From Impatiens glandulifera (taxonomy: Eukaryota > Streptophyta > Magnoliopsida > Ericales > Balsaminaceae), in contig NC_061863.1 of the NCBI RefSeq assembly GCF_907164915.1, positions 5,386,340 to 5,450,339 on the forward strand: 64,000 bases of DNA, written 5' to 3'. Shown here in pieces: positions 44,281-57,769 of this stretch; within the stretch, counting starts at the first letter, position 1, and each line of letters opens with the position of its first letter. The notes under the pieces were generated by a model that ran no database searches, was not told the DNA's origin, and saw only the letters and a list, made by a program, of their open reading frames with translations. Position numbers and translations under genes: made by a program.

Positions 44281-45889
44281 ATGGCGACACTTACTGTCCC
44301 TGCACAGGTCCCTGATGTTAATGAAGATTGTGAGCAGCTCCACAAAGCCTTTTCGGGTAATCTACGAATTACCCGAAAATATAAATAAATATATTGGGTG
44401 AAGTATTCGATGATTTTGTTCTTATTTTCATGTTGTTGTTTGTTTTTAATATTGTTTCGTTGTGTTATCATTATATTTGAAACATTTAAAAAATCATGAT
44501 TGAGTATAATTAGATTGATATTAATAGTGGTTAATTTATCGATTGATTGTAGGATGGGGAACAAATGAAGATCTAATTATAACGATACTTGCTCATAGAA
44601 ATGCATCTCAACGCAAGGCAATTCGAGAAGCGTATGCTCAAACTAATGGAGGGGATCTTCTTAAAACACTTGACAAAGAACTTACTAGTGACTTTGAGGT
44701 CGGTCAATCTTCGGTATTTTTATCTTTGAAGTTTTATGATAAATATTGTTTTGTTTCGTTTAGAGGTTAATATCAATGTGGACGCTTGAACCTATGGAAC
44801 GAGATGCGGTTTTGGCGAATGAAGCTACGAAAAAATGGAGTGCAGCCGATAGAGTCCTTGTGGAAATATCATGCACAAGATCCATGCATGAGTTACTTAT
44901 GGCTAAGCAATTTTATCACTCAAAATTTAAGAAATCAATTGAAGAAGATGTTGCTCATCATACAACTGGCGATTTTCGAAAGGTATTTACCTCATTTTAA
45001 TTTGTTGCAATTATGTTGGAATATTATCTTTGTAGTTTGGATTTTTTTTCTTTTTTCATCGAGTTTTAATTTAGTGATCTTGAAATCACTCTCGTCGTGT
45101 CTATTCTTTTGATGGTTATGAAGTTTGTGTTGCCGCTTGTGAGCTCATACCGATATGAAGGAAATGAAGTGGATTCGGGGCTTGCGGAATCGGAGTCTAA
45201 GCTTCTTCATGAACATATTTCAAACAAAGAATATGCCCATGATGATATCATTAAGCTCCTAGCCACAAGAAGCAAAGCACAAATTAAGGCAACCTTGAAT
45301 CACTATAAGGATGACTTTGGACAAGAATTGGACAAGGTATTTCGAGCAAAATCAATCATTTAAACATGTTTTAATTTTCATTCTTAAACCAAGTCGGTTA
45401 GACCATCCTTCGATTGTGATGACCTAACACTTAATCCATTTGCTCTTAGTGAAAATCGAATTTAAGACTTTAAAGGTTAAGGTTGTAACAAAAAAAAAAT
45501 ACATTGCCTATAAATCAAATCTCTTTTATACTTAGTGATCTTTCATTTTAACTAAATTTGCTTATAAAGATGAATTGCCTCTTCTTTTCTAGGACTTGGA
45601 AATCGATCCCAGTAACGAGTTTTTGGCAATGCTAAGAGCGACAGTCAAGTGTTTAGTATGCCCGGAAAAGTATTTTCAAGAGGTTATTAGTTTGGCAATA
45701 AACAAGAAAGGGACAGACGAAGGGGCACTAACTAGAATCGTGGCTACTCGAGCCGAAGTTGATATGAAGATCATAATGGATGAGTATCAACAACACAATG
45801 ACGGACCTCTCGATCGTGCAATAGCGAAGGACACTCATGGCGATTATGAGAAGATGCTTTTGGCTCTCATTGGACATGATGATGCTTGA
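44281..45889 (+). CDS. Annexin (plant D1/D2-like)
   Basis: Five exons: 44281-44356, 44553-44698, 44764-44982, 45124-45336, 45593-45889 (951 nt, 316 aa, normal annexin length), all GT-AG and in phase. The protein starts [20 protein letters not shown] and has four annexin repeats. Type II calcium sites are recognisable in repeat 1 (GWGTNEDLI, acidic partner in LTSDFE) and repeat 4 (KKGTDEGAL, acidic partner in HGDYEKM); repeats 2 and 3 lack the GxGT loop, the usual plant pattern. ILAHRNA keeps the conserved repeat-1 histidine linked to peroxidase-like activity in plant annexins. No signal peptide, as expected. Annexins bind acidic phospholipids in the presence of calcium and act at membranes in stress and calcium signalling. 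A G-box lies about 100 bp upstream. No defects seen. Confidence 0.96.
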
Positions 45890-48287
45890 GGATATATAAT
45901 CCCCTATCATCTTATTATTACAATAAAGTTGTGGAATTATTTTGAATTTATTTGTTTTTTTAAAATTAAATTTTGTATTATCATGAGAATTTTAATAACA
46001 TAAAGTTAAGTTGTTCATTAAACAACTAAATTATCCGTATATTAAGCAATTTTTGTAAATGTTCATAAGTTTATGACATTAGTATTTTATAACACAAAAT
46101 CTGTTTTCACTGTTTTTTTTTATTATCTATTCATTGTCTTTGTTTTATTTGAAAACAATCTTGTATATGTATTGAGTCAATTAATTTTATTTTTATCTTG
46201 AAATATAACACAATTTCAAATTGATAACACAAACCTTTTAACCTTTCAAATTGATTCGTTTAGGACCTCACTAAAGGACTTTTGAGTCAATTAATTTTAT
46301 TTTTATCTTGAAATATGTTTTTTTATGATATGTTTATGTGGTTTTATGCTTAAACTATTTTTTTTATTTAAAATTACATGGATTATTTTAAAATAACACA
46401 ATTTTTTTAAAATTCAGTGTAAGCAAATATAATTAGATGAGAGCATTGAAACCGACATGAATGGCTCTATCGTTATACCGACTCAATTCGAACCGAAAAC
46501 ATGAGATATGTCGGTTATATGGTCGGATTTAAGATTTTGATATAAAACAACGATTTATTCAAATAACATTTTTTTTTTCTCGAAAAAGATAAGATTCTAT
46601 AGCTAATGGAGTATTTATCCAATATCAAAGCTTTTATAAGCAAAACAAACAAGACTTGGAATTTTGTTTGAGATGGTGCAGCTTTATGCCTCAATTTCTG
46701 TTTTGGGAGTAAAAGGAGTTGATACTCTTCAAAATATCCTTAATTTGTATCATCATTTCTGGAACTAACAAACCTTTAACGGCTAATTATCATGACAATT
46801 GTCCATGTCTTACTTTATCATGTGAAAATGATAGGTAACAAAAAAAAAAATGTTTTTATTATTTGTTTTCTCATTATCATTTATTTGATCTTCTATTATT
46901 TGGGTATTAATGGGTAAATTAAAATGATATGTTTAGTTTAAGTGTGAATAAGTTAATTTATTAGGATGGTTTAAGTGTGTGGGACAATTAATCGGAAATT
47001 GTGACTATAGAGGGTCATTGATAGTTATCTCGGAAATTAACCGAGTCATAAAAAAATGTCAATAAGTCTTACTTTTTATTGAATTTTCATAATTTTTCAT
47101 TATAAACGTTCTCTAATTGTGATTATAAAAATTGTTTTAGCTACTGCCAAATTAAACTTTGAGTGCATGTTAGATTAACTCAATCAAATAATAAAGATTT
47201 TATTAAAAAAAAAAAATCAAAACTAAGAATCTGCATATTTGCATCATTTTTCAAAACTCTCAAACAAGTTACATATTTGCATCATTTTTTTTTAAAGATA
47301 TACCATTCTAATTATTAACACAAATAAGAGTTACAAAACTGAAGAATCTGAAAAGGAAACAAATAAAGGTGATAAGAAAAACAATAACTAATAAAAAATA
47401 AATACAAAAACTGAAATATGAGTATCAATCAATATTTGTAACCTTTTGATGGGATAGGTAAAAGGTGAAAAAGACCATTTATATTTTAAAAACTTATTAT
47501 ACTAATCTTATCAAATAAGTTTCTCCTGTAAATAAAATTAAATATTCAAAAATTTTAGCGAATAAATTAAATTACTTGAAATAAATAGAAAATATAGGTT
47601 AAATTTTTAAAATAATTTTATCAAATATACTCATAATTAATTATAAAAATAAGCTGAATGAATGTAAACATAATCATGTTTAAAGAATTCCCAAATTTTA
47701 TGTAAGATTATTTGAATAGGGTAAATAAATGTGTTATTTAATTAAATTGACTAAAATATCTTTCTAAGTTACAAAAATTAAGTCTAGTTTGATGTTTTAA
47801 TTATTAATGGAATGATTTAATGGTATATTCATTTATAAATATATTAATTGATCCGTAATTAATTTTTTTTATTCTTTTTTCTCTTCAATTTTTTTTTGAG
47901 AACTATTGATTATTAATACGATAAAACTAAAATAATTCATTACTTTCAATTTATTAAGATTATTTTTAATGAAAATTAAATATAATACTAACATGATCAC
48001 TAAATCAATATTATAATTCAAACCATTAACTATTACAACTAATATTAAGTAGCAATCTATAAAGATCATTCATAATACAGATACAAAGCATTCTACATCA
48101 CATATTAAACGACAACATATCAAATGTTACATTCCTTCAATTTCACAACATAAAACGCAACTAAATATCATCATCAAAAAAACGCCTCGATCTCTTACCA
48201 TGCGCCACCATTAGGGATTTTTTTCCTCCAAAATATGCATACCAAAAATAACTATAGAAACACTTCCTAGTCGACGATCTTCTCATT
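45890..48287. other. Intergenic between annexin and PUF genes
   Basis: AT-rich. A 35-bp stretch (TTGAGTCAATTAATTTTATT onward) occurs at about 46173 and again at about 46281, a local duplication. No gene is supported. The 3' UTRs of the convergent annexin and PUF genes lie at the two ends. Confidence 0.55.
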
Positions 48288-50210
48288 TCAAGTCTTGGCG
48301 CGATTGTGCGAGAAAATCTTCTTGCAATAAGGACTCATACGCAAAGAAGGATATGAATTAACCGCCTTCTTTAAAGAAACATGTACATTACCCTGAAATC
48401 GAAACCATTACAAGAATTGAATTGAATTGATATAACAAATAAAACCAAAAACATTTATACACCGAGAATGAACATACATACCTTAGGATTAGTGTTATCG
48501 AGTGCAGATCTGATAACATAGTTAGCAAATGGATCCTGCAAAAGCTGATCGAATCGAGGAGCATTCAATAACTCATTGACAATTCTTGGACGGCTATACT
48601 CAATGAACTTGAGGCACTTCTCAATGACATGGCTACTGAATTTTTGCGTCGATAGTGCGCAAAAGTTTCCCTCAAACTGCGACATCAAGATGGAAGCAAC
48701 CGATGGTATTTTCAGCTCTATTACATATTGGACAACGTAATTCCTGTCACGAAAGTTCAGCAGTTTTAGTTTCGAAGTTATTCTTGTTAAAAAAAAGTAT
48801 ATTGTTATTACCCGAAAGCATCTTGTGCAAGTTTAAGCCCATTAGAAGCAACTTTAGCAATCAAATTTTCGCGATCTCTCCCAACCGAATGAGCAATGCA
48901 GCGATTCATAACACAACAACCGTGCTGATGAGTTGCTATAGCGACACAAAATCTCTCAGCAGCGCTGAATATAAACTGTCAATAAAGAGTTCATGTGTTA
49001 AAGCAAAACAGATAAGCCTATTCAAGACATCTATGAACAATTTCATTCAAACCATTATGAAAAACGAGGAATATACCTTGTTGTCTTCGTAGTTGAACTG
49101 TTCGAGACAAAGCTGAATAACATGATTCCCATTTGGGTCCTTAACAAGATCAAGAAAACCAGGTTTGAGTGCCATAATAACTAGAGAAATCTGCTGTCTA
49201 GTTTTGATAGTCTCGATCAATTTCTGTACAGCCCGAGTCCTGAAAATAGAACAGATGTTGATTAGTTATGAAGAACAATTGAGATGAAAACGTTGAATTA
49301 CTACTTACCCATGTGCATTCAAAGAAACTCTGACAAGATCCCCTGGAATTTCAGTTACCATGAGGACAATCTTCAATAGCTGTTCTTCATCGCAGATTTC
49401 CAACAGTTTCTGGACTAAATAGTTACCAAAAGGGTCCATCATCAATTCAACAATATGACCGATGATCTCATTAAATAGTATCTGCACACCTTCTTGTGTT
49501 TCTTCCCCAAGTCTCCTTTGCAAGAACCTACAACCTTGTTGATCCTTTGCCATAACATATATGTAATTCTGATATTGAACAGGAGAATTCGAATTCGGCA
49601 AACAGGAAGAACGATGATGATGATGATGATCAGACAGATTTCCTTCAAGAACAAGGCTATCATCTGATCCATCCATCTTGAAAAGTGTAGAGCATGATGA
49701 AGAAGAAGAAGGTTTTGAAATCACTCCATTCTGTCTTCTTAACAGAATGGCTCCTAGATCATTATCATTCTGCAACTGGTAATGACTCCTAGATAGAAAG
49801 TCTTTCTGAACCAAATAGGGATTTTCAGTTTGATTTATAGAGAGATTCATAGGATTAGGATTAGGATTGGGATTAGGATTAGAAACGAACGAATTGGCCC
49901 TACTGTAAGAACTTTCTCCAAACCTAGTCGAACCATTTCCTACATGCATTTCTCTAAGTTGATTACATAAATCAAACTCATTCAGATCATACCGGTTCTT
50001 CATCATTACCGAATACAGAGTCTCATCATTATCGTTGCGGAATCGACCTGATCCTCCTCCTGAGAAATATTCTGATCCATCGAACGAATCAAACTGACGA
50101 TGATTCATTTGATGATTTAGATTCCAAATCGTCTCGTAATCTCCTCTTCCGCCATCCATGTTTACAACAACACTCTTCCCCTTCTGCACTGGTCTCCCTT
50201 GAAACATCAT
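48288..50210 (-). CDS. Pumilio-family (PUF) RNA-binding protein
   Basis: Five exons on the minus strand: 49309-50210, 49077-49239, 48812-48975, 48482-48743, 48288-48392 (1596 nt, 531 aa), phases 2, 0, 2, 0 consistent. The start is MMFQGRPVQKGKS. The N-terminal 210 residues are low complexity, with (NP)5, Ser-rich and HHHHH runs. The PUF domain (about 215-510) has eight repeats with recognition helices GCRFLQ, GNYLVQ, GTRAVQ, GNHVIQ, GCCVMN, GNYVVQ, SSHVIE, ANYVIR. These agree with the classic code for a UGUA-type 3' UTR site in repeats 6-8 and 1-4, with departures in repeat 5 (C/C/N), repeat 7 (His stacking residue) and repeat 8 (Arg for Gln). PUF proteins repress or destabilise target mRNAs in the cytoplasm. 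It resembles the Arabidopsis APUM8-12 type with a short N-terminus. Histidine and NP runs may vary in length. Confidence 0.95.
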
Positions 50211-50880
50211 CTATCTCCTATCTATATATATATTACTTGTCATACAATTTAGACGACAATGACTAGAGAAAAATCCAAATTGAAAAACGAAAACGAGAAT
50301 CTGACCACGACACTACGCAATGTGAATCCAATCCGTATACATCATGTATAATTTGAATTTGAAATGAAACGACATTGGTCGTTCGATGAATACAAGATGA
50401 CGATCGAGAATGATGAGAGAATACAGAGAGAGGAGAGAGGAGAGAGAGAGAGACTGACAGTGTGGAGAGCTCACGCCATTAAAATGAAGGAGCGAGGTCG
50501 CAGCAATATGGAAAAGTTGCAGAAACGGAATACACAGAAGAGAGAGAAAGTGAGAAAGTAGGAAAATGACAGAGATAGACGAATAGAAGGATTTTTTTAT
50601 AATTATTATTTTCCTATTATTAACTTTCTTTTTATTGTTTCACCTTGTTTTATGTAAGACCTAGTTTCATGAAAACTTATTTGAATTTATCAATCATCAA
50701 TCATAACATCATTAAAATCCCTTATTATTTTATATTATTTTTCTAATATTTAAATATTAATAAATCAATATATTCTTTAATTTCTTTATATGAGTTGTTG
50801 TAACGAAGAATTCCGCTTTTCTGTCGGGATACGATTAATTCAGTCGCAAACTTACTTAACTAATTAATTTAAGAGTGCGG
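50211..50880. promoter_or_regulatory. PUF gene 5' UTR and upstream region
   Basis: A GAGAG-rich microsatellite at about 50425-50453 (CT-rich on the gene strand) lies some 220 bp before the start codon; CT tracts are common in plant 5' UTRs and core promoters. A 65-codon plus-strand frame over it is composition-driven and not called. The rest is AT-rich. Confidence 0.45.
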
Positions 50881-51262
50881 AAACTACTGTTTTAATGAGT
50901 TCGAACCAAGACCTCTAAGAAGGCTCAAAATAATTAGGAGAGCGGAAATTGCCGTCTTGATGGCTTCGAACCTAAGACCTTTAAGAAGGCTCAGAATAAT
51001 CAGGAGAGCGGAAATTACCGTCTTGATGGGTTCGAACTCAAGACCTCTAAGAAGACTCGGAATAACCAGGAGAGCGGAAAATATCGTCTTGATGGGTTCG
51101 AACCCAAGACCTCTAAGAAGACTCAGAATAACTAAGAGAGCGGAAATTACCGTCTTGATGGGTTCGAACCCAAAACCTCTAAGAAGGCTCAGAATAATCA
51201 GGAGAACGAAAATTACCTGTTTTGATGGGTTCAAACCCAAGACCTCTAAGAAGGCTCAAAAT
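50881..51262. repeat. 66-bp minisatellite, about six copies
   Basis: TTCGAACC-type cores occur at 50900, 50965, 51031, 51097, 51163 and 51230, spacing 65-67 bp. The unit reads AAGACCTCTAAGAAGGCTCA, GAATAATCAGGAGAGCGGAA, ATTACCGTCTTGATGGGTTC and so on. As 66 is a multiple of three, long open frames appear on both strands with 22-residue repeats, but these are a by-product. Each copy has the palindromic GGTTCGAACC, the same core as a tRNA T-loop/B box. Confidence 0.93.
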
Positions 51263-51839
51263 ATCTTATTGGGCACATAAGAGGGGATTGATTTCATTGG
51301 ATTTATTAATTATAGACTTTGTAAAACAAAAAATTTGCATAAACACAATAAATTAAAATAAATATTTCAAATACAAATAATTCTCATTATAAAAAAAATA
51401 TATTAATAATTATATAACCCATCCTGCTTTTATAATAAATAATCTTATTTTATTTTTTAAATTAGCATTTACTCATATTTTGGTATCAAATCTTAAATTA
51501 AAACTGATATCTTAACATAATTAATTACTCTTTTTATATAATATTTTTTTTTAATTTATATATTATTTTTTAAAATTAATTTAGATAAAGTAAAAGAGGA
51601 AAGATGCTTTGTTTGAAAATAAAGTTGGATTTGGGTTTAAATCAAAAAATAACATTTTTTAATAAATGTTTTTTTGTTCGATCCCAAGATTTTAGGCTTA
51701 AAATGTTTTCAAACAAAATAGTAATTATGGGAGATTATTATATTTAGTGTTGTGGACTTTTTTATTAATTGGAGATTAGTACTTGATTATAAACTTTAGG
51801 TTATCTGGTCTATTTTGTATTTTATAAATGTATATTTTT
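51263..51839. other. AT-rich intergenic with a possible foldback at 51604-51724
   Basis: TTTGTTTGAAAATAAAG near 51609 and the reverse complement of CATTTTCAAACAAAATAG-like sequence near 51722 could pair as a short inverted repeat (about 120 bp, MITE size). No target duplication was found. Otherwise nothing is visible. Confidence 0.35.
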
Positions 51840-54800
51840 CTTTAATATTTTCACATTAAAGTTGTCATAATTTATGACTATTAATTAATATAAAAATAAA
51901 TTTACAAGTATATTTATTAAAGTGGATCAAAATTTATTTATTTTAATTATAAAATATAAAGTAAATTGATAAAGAAAAAAAACTAGTGTTATTCAACCAC
52001 TAATTCTATAATATATTAATTTTGAGTCAAAACAGTATTAATTGATAAGTCATTTTCAAAATAATTTAACCAAACCAAACAATACAAAGGGAAATAAAAA
52101 CTCATTTTGAAATGAATCACTGACTTCTTTTTATTTCAATAGAAAATAATTACATGAATATTATTCTAAAATATAAAGTGTTTGAAAAGGAGTGAATAAT
52201 ATATATAATTAAAGTATATATCAAATTAATATTTGAATAAATAATTTTAAAAATAAAAAATAAAAAATTTATAACTTTCTCTTTTCAAACTAAAATCTAG
52301 TTTTGAATATGAATATTCTCAACAAAGGTATCTAGTAACTTAAAAATAAGAAAGAAACAAAACTAAACCTTCTAATATTTTTTTTTCTTTTTAAATATTT
52401 ATTCATTGATATTAGACTTGAACTCATTTGTTAAATGTCCAAGTAAGTTTAATATACATTAAGCCTATTTAAATGGTTAATGTTGAGTATATTTAATAGA
52501 TAATTTGCTCCCATTTATAACTAAATTTTGTTTTATTGATTTAATATGTAACAACTTACCCAAATAAAATTCATTTAGAATAATAACATGAATTAAAGTA
52601 CCCTTGTCTCCCTAAATCAACCAACACCCATTCTTCCATCAATTTGTCTATTTTTATTTTTATTATTATTATTATTATTAATTTATTATTTTCACTGCTT
52701 GTTTGGTGGTTGTTATCCTTTGATGCTTTGTTTTTGTACAGATGTACTATTTTCTACTTTTATATAAAAGTGTATTGTTCTTAGAAAAAAAGAAAAAGAC
52801 AAACAAGGCATAGCATTATCTATAGACATGTTTGGTTTTATCATTTAAAGCTGATTTTTATATTAGACCTCAAGGAGAGATCTCTTATTTCTGATTTTAT
52901 TTTTAAATAAGATAAAAAAATGTTTGTTTTCAAAACAAGTTTTTTTTTTAATGAATTGAAAATTAAATTTTATGGTAATTTTTTTATTCCAAACATCTCT
53001 TTCAAATTGGATTATATTTATATATGCTGAGTTTTGAAAAATATTTTATGAAAATTGAATACTAGACATATTTGGTAATTTAGATGATATTATATATTAA
53101 TTAAATTCTTCCAATTTCATATTTTTAAAATTTTATAAATTAGTATTATTTTAACTAACTCATCACTCAACAACAAGATTATGTGTTAAGATTTATGATA
53201 GTTCGATTCTCACTTAAAAACAAATTTAAAGTTTCCTATAGTTAAAAATAAAAATAAATTATCACCAATTCTCATCAAAATAAAGATTAAGAAAATTCAT
53301 GCAATTTAAAATTAATTTTAAGTCAGTAAATATTAAAATTTTCCACTATTCATTACATGCAAGTTATATATATTGATATTAAAGAGAGAAAATCAAATAT
53401 CCATGTGATTGTTTTTAGATTAATATATTTGAACAAATAAATGGTAATATCTTTATTTTTATGTACATTATTTATACTTAAGATCATATATATATTATTT
53501 TATTATAGTTCTTGAAATTTGTTCCATTTTAAGTTTACATATAAAAAATGAAATGTGACATTTTGATATTTTAAGTTGATTCTTTCTATTAAACTATTCA
53601 AAGATGGTAATGGGTGAGGTAATTAAGATTGGATTAGGGATGGATCTATGTAGGGGTCCACTCCAAAAAAAAAATCTATTTTTTTTACGGTTAAAATTTG
53701 ATATTACACCTTAATTTTTTTTAAAATTTCAATAGAATTTATTATTTTGTTTATTTAATTATTAAAAAAATGGTAAAAACTTACCTTTATTTATCCGTTT
53801 TATTAATAAAAAAAAATCGGTTTTTATTTTATTCCACTCTAAATTTTCCTATCACCGAATCTTGGGTCCGTCCCTGAATTGGACCACGTGATGAATGAGA
53901 CTTAATTAAGCTATTATTATTCCATATAAAAGAATTCACATATTGGTTTCACACTAACTTTATTTATCAAAATTTGGCAAAGTAAAGAAGTGGAAAAAAT
54001 GGAAAGTGGAAATTATTGAGAAAAAATGAGGAATGTAAACTATATAAGTTACATATTAATCATAGACGTGTTAGGAAGTAGTTGAATCGTGTTCTAAGAG
54101 TATAACAAAATTAATTTGTATTTTATTTTTTAGTTATTTATTTTAAGATTAATAGAGTGTTATTATAATGATTATTGATTAAATTGTGAAAAAGTTTCAT
54201 AATTTGCTCTGATTTTTTATTTTATTTTTGTATAGATTGATTTATCATAGTATAGATATTAGTAAATTTTGTGATGAGGTAGAGTTTAATTTTATTTTTT
54301 AAAAATATTTTAATTTATAATTTTATTGTTGTATACAATAAAATAGTAAATGACAATTTGTAAAAATAAATTTCACATGAAAAAGGTTCAATTATAATTT
54401 TCATATAAATTAATTTCATGTTTTATTTTGAAATTTTTAAATATAATTTTGTTGATTATTGAAATCAAATATCAATTAAAAAAATGTTCTAATATTCTCT
54501 AAATTAAGTGTATATATATCTTTTTCAAACTTATATGGAGAAAATGTGAGATTTCATTAAACAAAAACATATAAGATTAAATGACTTCAAAATATAATAT
54601 CATAACTCACATCGTCATTAATGTTTGAAGGTTCATAATCTGAAAAAATATATAACTTATTATTTATAAAAAAACATTATATTGAGCAATAGCGACAATA
54701 ATTCATATCGCTGTTGCAGTGTTTTTTAATAGTGAATTTAATTTCTAATATATTAAATATTGAATCAAAACAGTGTTATTTGATTTAGTAATCTCTTAGA

Positions 54801-55587
54801 AAATACCAAAACAACAAGTACCTTAGCATCTAATTATAGGATTTCTGAGAAAAAAAACTTATGATCTGATAACTAATTTTAAAATAAACTCATTTCTTAA
54901 GGAAATGAATCTCTGACTTCTTTTTATTTTTATAGAAAATAATTACACACATTGAATATTATTCTTAAAAATAAAGTGTTTAAAAATGAGTGAAAGTGAC
55001 TTCAAACAAGAAAAAGCATATTAATTTAAACTAATATTCAAATGAAATAATTTAAAACATAATTAAATAAATTTATAACTTTCTTTTTTCAAACTAAAAT
55101 CTAATTTTTAATATAAATAGTAGCTTAAATGAAAATAATGGTTCCTAATAAACAATTTAGAAAAATATTTAGTGGGATTTAGACATATTTGGTAATTTAG
55201 ATGGTATTATATATTATTAATAATTCAAATTTCACATTTTTGAAAATTTAAAAATTACTATTATTTTTAGCTAACACGTAGCTCATAAATAAGATTAGGT
55301 GCTAGAAGAGTTCGATAAGTCTGTAATTTTTTTTTTACATAAGATGCTAGCATAATCCCCGATTACGACCTCTAATTCAATACAAGGTGTTCTAAGTGAG
55401 AATCAAAATTATGAACCATTTTTATCACTTAAGTTATTTTAACGGGTTAAATTAATTTCGTACGTTTAAAATAAAAAATCAAATTATCACCGCTTCTCAA
55501 CAAAATAAAAATCAAGAAAATCTATGCAATTTAATATTAATTTTAATTCAGTAATATTATAATTTTCCACTATTCATTAAATGCAAG

Positions 55588-55623
<36 letters not shown>

Positions 55624-57735
55624 GAGAACAAAAATTATTTTTCATGTGATTGTTTTTAGATTAATATACTTGAACAAATAAATGATAATATCTTTATATT
55701 TTTATATGTACTATTTATACTTAAGATCATATTATATGTTACATTTAATTAAAAATTAATAAAACAATAATAATTTATGACTAACTTATGTGGCAGTTCT
55801 ATTTAACTTGTGTGTGGATAAATACTTATAAATTATGAATTTATAATCAGAGTTTCTAAGTAAGTTCTTGAGTTCGATTTTTCGCTATATAATAGACTAG
55901 AGTTTCTAAGCATTTTTACGTTAAGTTAAGGTTCGATGTAGTAAATGGGCAATTAATGGTGGAGTTGTATAAGATAGGAAACTATCATGTATGGTTAGTA
56001 GGAAAGGAATTGAAAAGTTCTCTTGTAACTTAACCCTTAGTTAACATGTTGCTTGATGGACAAGAAATGTAGTTTTCATTCTATTTAATTGGAAATTTAA
56101 CCTATTTAACATGTTGATCATTGTTTTGACTTTAATGGGGTACAGCTCTTTTCAGTTTTTCCTGTCAATAAATAAAAAAACTCAATTTTTGTTGCATCAG
56201 TTTTTTTTTTTAAAAAGTAAGGCTTTATCTAAGTTAGTATATATTTTTTTTTAATGAAAGAAAACTAGTATTATACGGTACAAAATATCATTCTTTTTCA
56301 TAATAAGTGACTTTTTAGCGACGTCTTAGGTCGACTATTTTCATTGTACCACCTAAATTAATATTATTCCCATATAAAAAAAATTCTAATATTGAATTCA
56401 CACGACTTTATTTATCAAATTTTGGCAAACTAAAAAGAAGTAACTAAAAATGGAAGTGTAAATTATTGAGAAAAAAATGAGGAAGGTGAATTATATAAGT
56501 TACATATTAAGCATAAACGTGTCAACATAAACGTGTCAATAGCGAGGTCGTTGAACTGTGTTTGAAGAGTGTAATAAATTTAATTTGATTTTTTTAGTTG
56601 TTTTTTTAAGATTGATAGATGTTATTATAATGTTTATTGAACAATTTGTGAAAAAAATATCATAACCTTTTTTTGTATAGATTGATTTTATTATAGTTTA
56701 GGTATATGTAAATTTTGTAATAAATTGAAGTAGTGGTAGAGTTTAATTTTATTATAAGAAAAAATGTTAATTTATAATTTTATTGTTGTATACAATACAG
56801 TAGTAGATGACAATGTTTAAAAATAATTTTCACTAAGAAAAAATGTTCAATTATAATTTTCATACTAAATAATTTCATGTTTTATTTTTGAAAATTTTAA
56901 ATGTACGCAATTTTATGATGATTGTAATCAAATATCAATCAATTTTTTTTTTCTAATATTCCATCAATTAAGTTAAAAAATATATAAGAAATTAAATGAC
57001 TTCAAAATATAAATATCCTAATACAATAACTCAAGTCCTTGAGTTCAGCTAGGTACTATCATTTAAAAAAAAAAAATCTTATTTCTTATAAAAAAACATT
57101 AAATTTTTATCTAAAAATTGTTCTACTCTTTTATCACTTTTTCATGAATGTGCCTATAAACAATAATGAATATTTTCTTTTTACATGTCATCGAAAATTA
57201 TATTAACATAAATGATGTCTAATAAAATATATTTTAACAATATATATTAATAAGTTTAATAAAATTTATTTTATTGTTTTGTTCAAACTCTTTTTTATTA
57301 TATATATTTTCACATTATAGTTGTCATAATTATGACTATTAATTAATATAAAAAATAAATTTACATGTATATTTATTAAAGTGGTTCAAAATTTATTTAT
57401 TTTAATTATAAAATATAAATTAAGTAATTTTATAAATAAAAAAATAGTGTTATTCAACCAGTAATTCTATAATATATTAAATTTTGAATCAAAACAGTAT
57501 TATTTGATAAGTCATTTTCAAAATAATTAATCTCTTAGAAAATATCAAAACCAAACAAATTTCTGGAAATAAAACTTATTGATCTGATAACTAATTTTAA
57601 AATAAAGTCATTTCTTAAGGAATGAATCACTGGCTTTTTTTTTTTATAGAAAATAATTACACAAAATTGAATATTATTCTTAATTAAAGTGTTTGAAAAC
57701 GAGTGAAGTTTATTAAGAGAAAAAAACATATTAAT

Positions 57736-57769
<34 letters not shown>

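Noticed and set aside
48655..49092. Plus-strand 145-codon frame over PUF exons
   Set aside because: Runs through exon and intron of the PUF gene in antisense; no domain.
50957..51280. Long open frames on both strands over the minisatellite
   Set aside because: A 66-bp unit is a multiple of three, so open frames persist by repetition. No start context and no homology.
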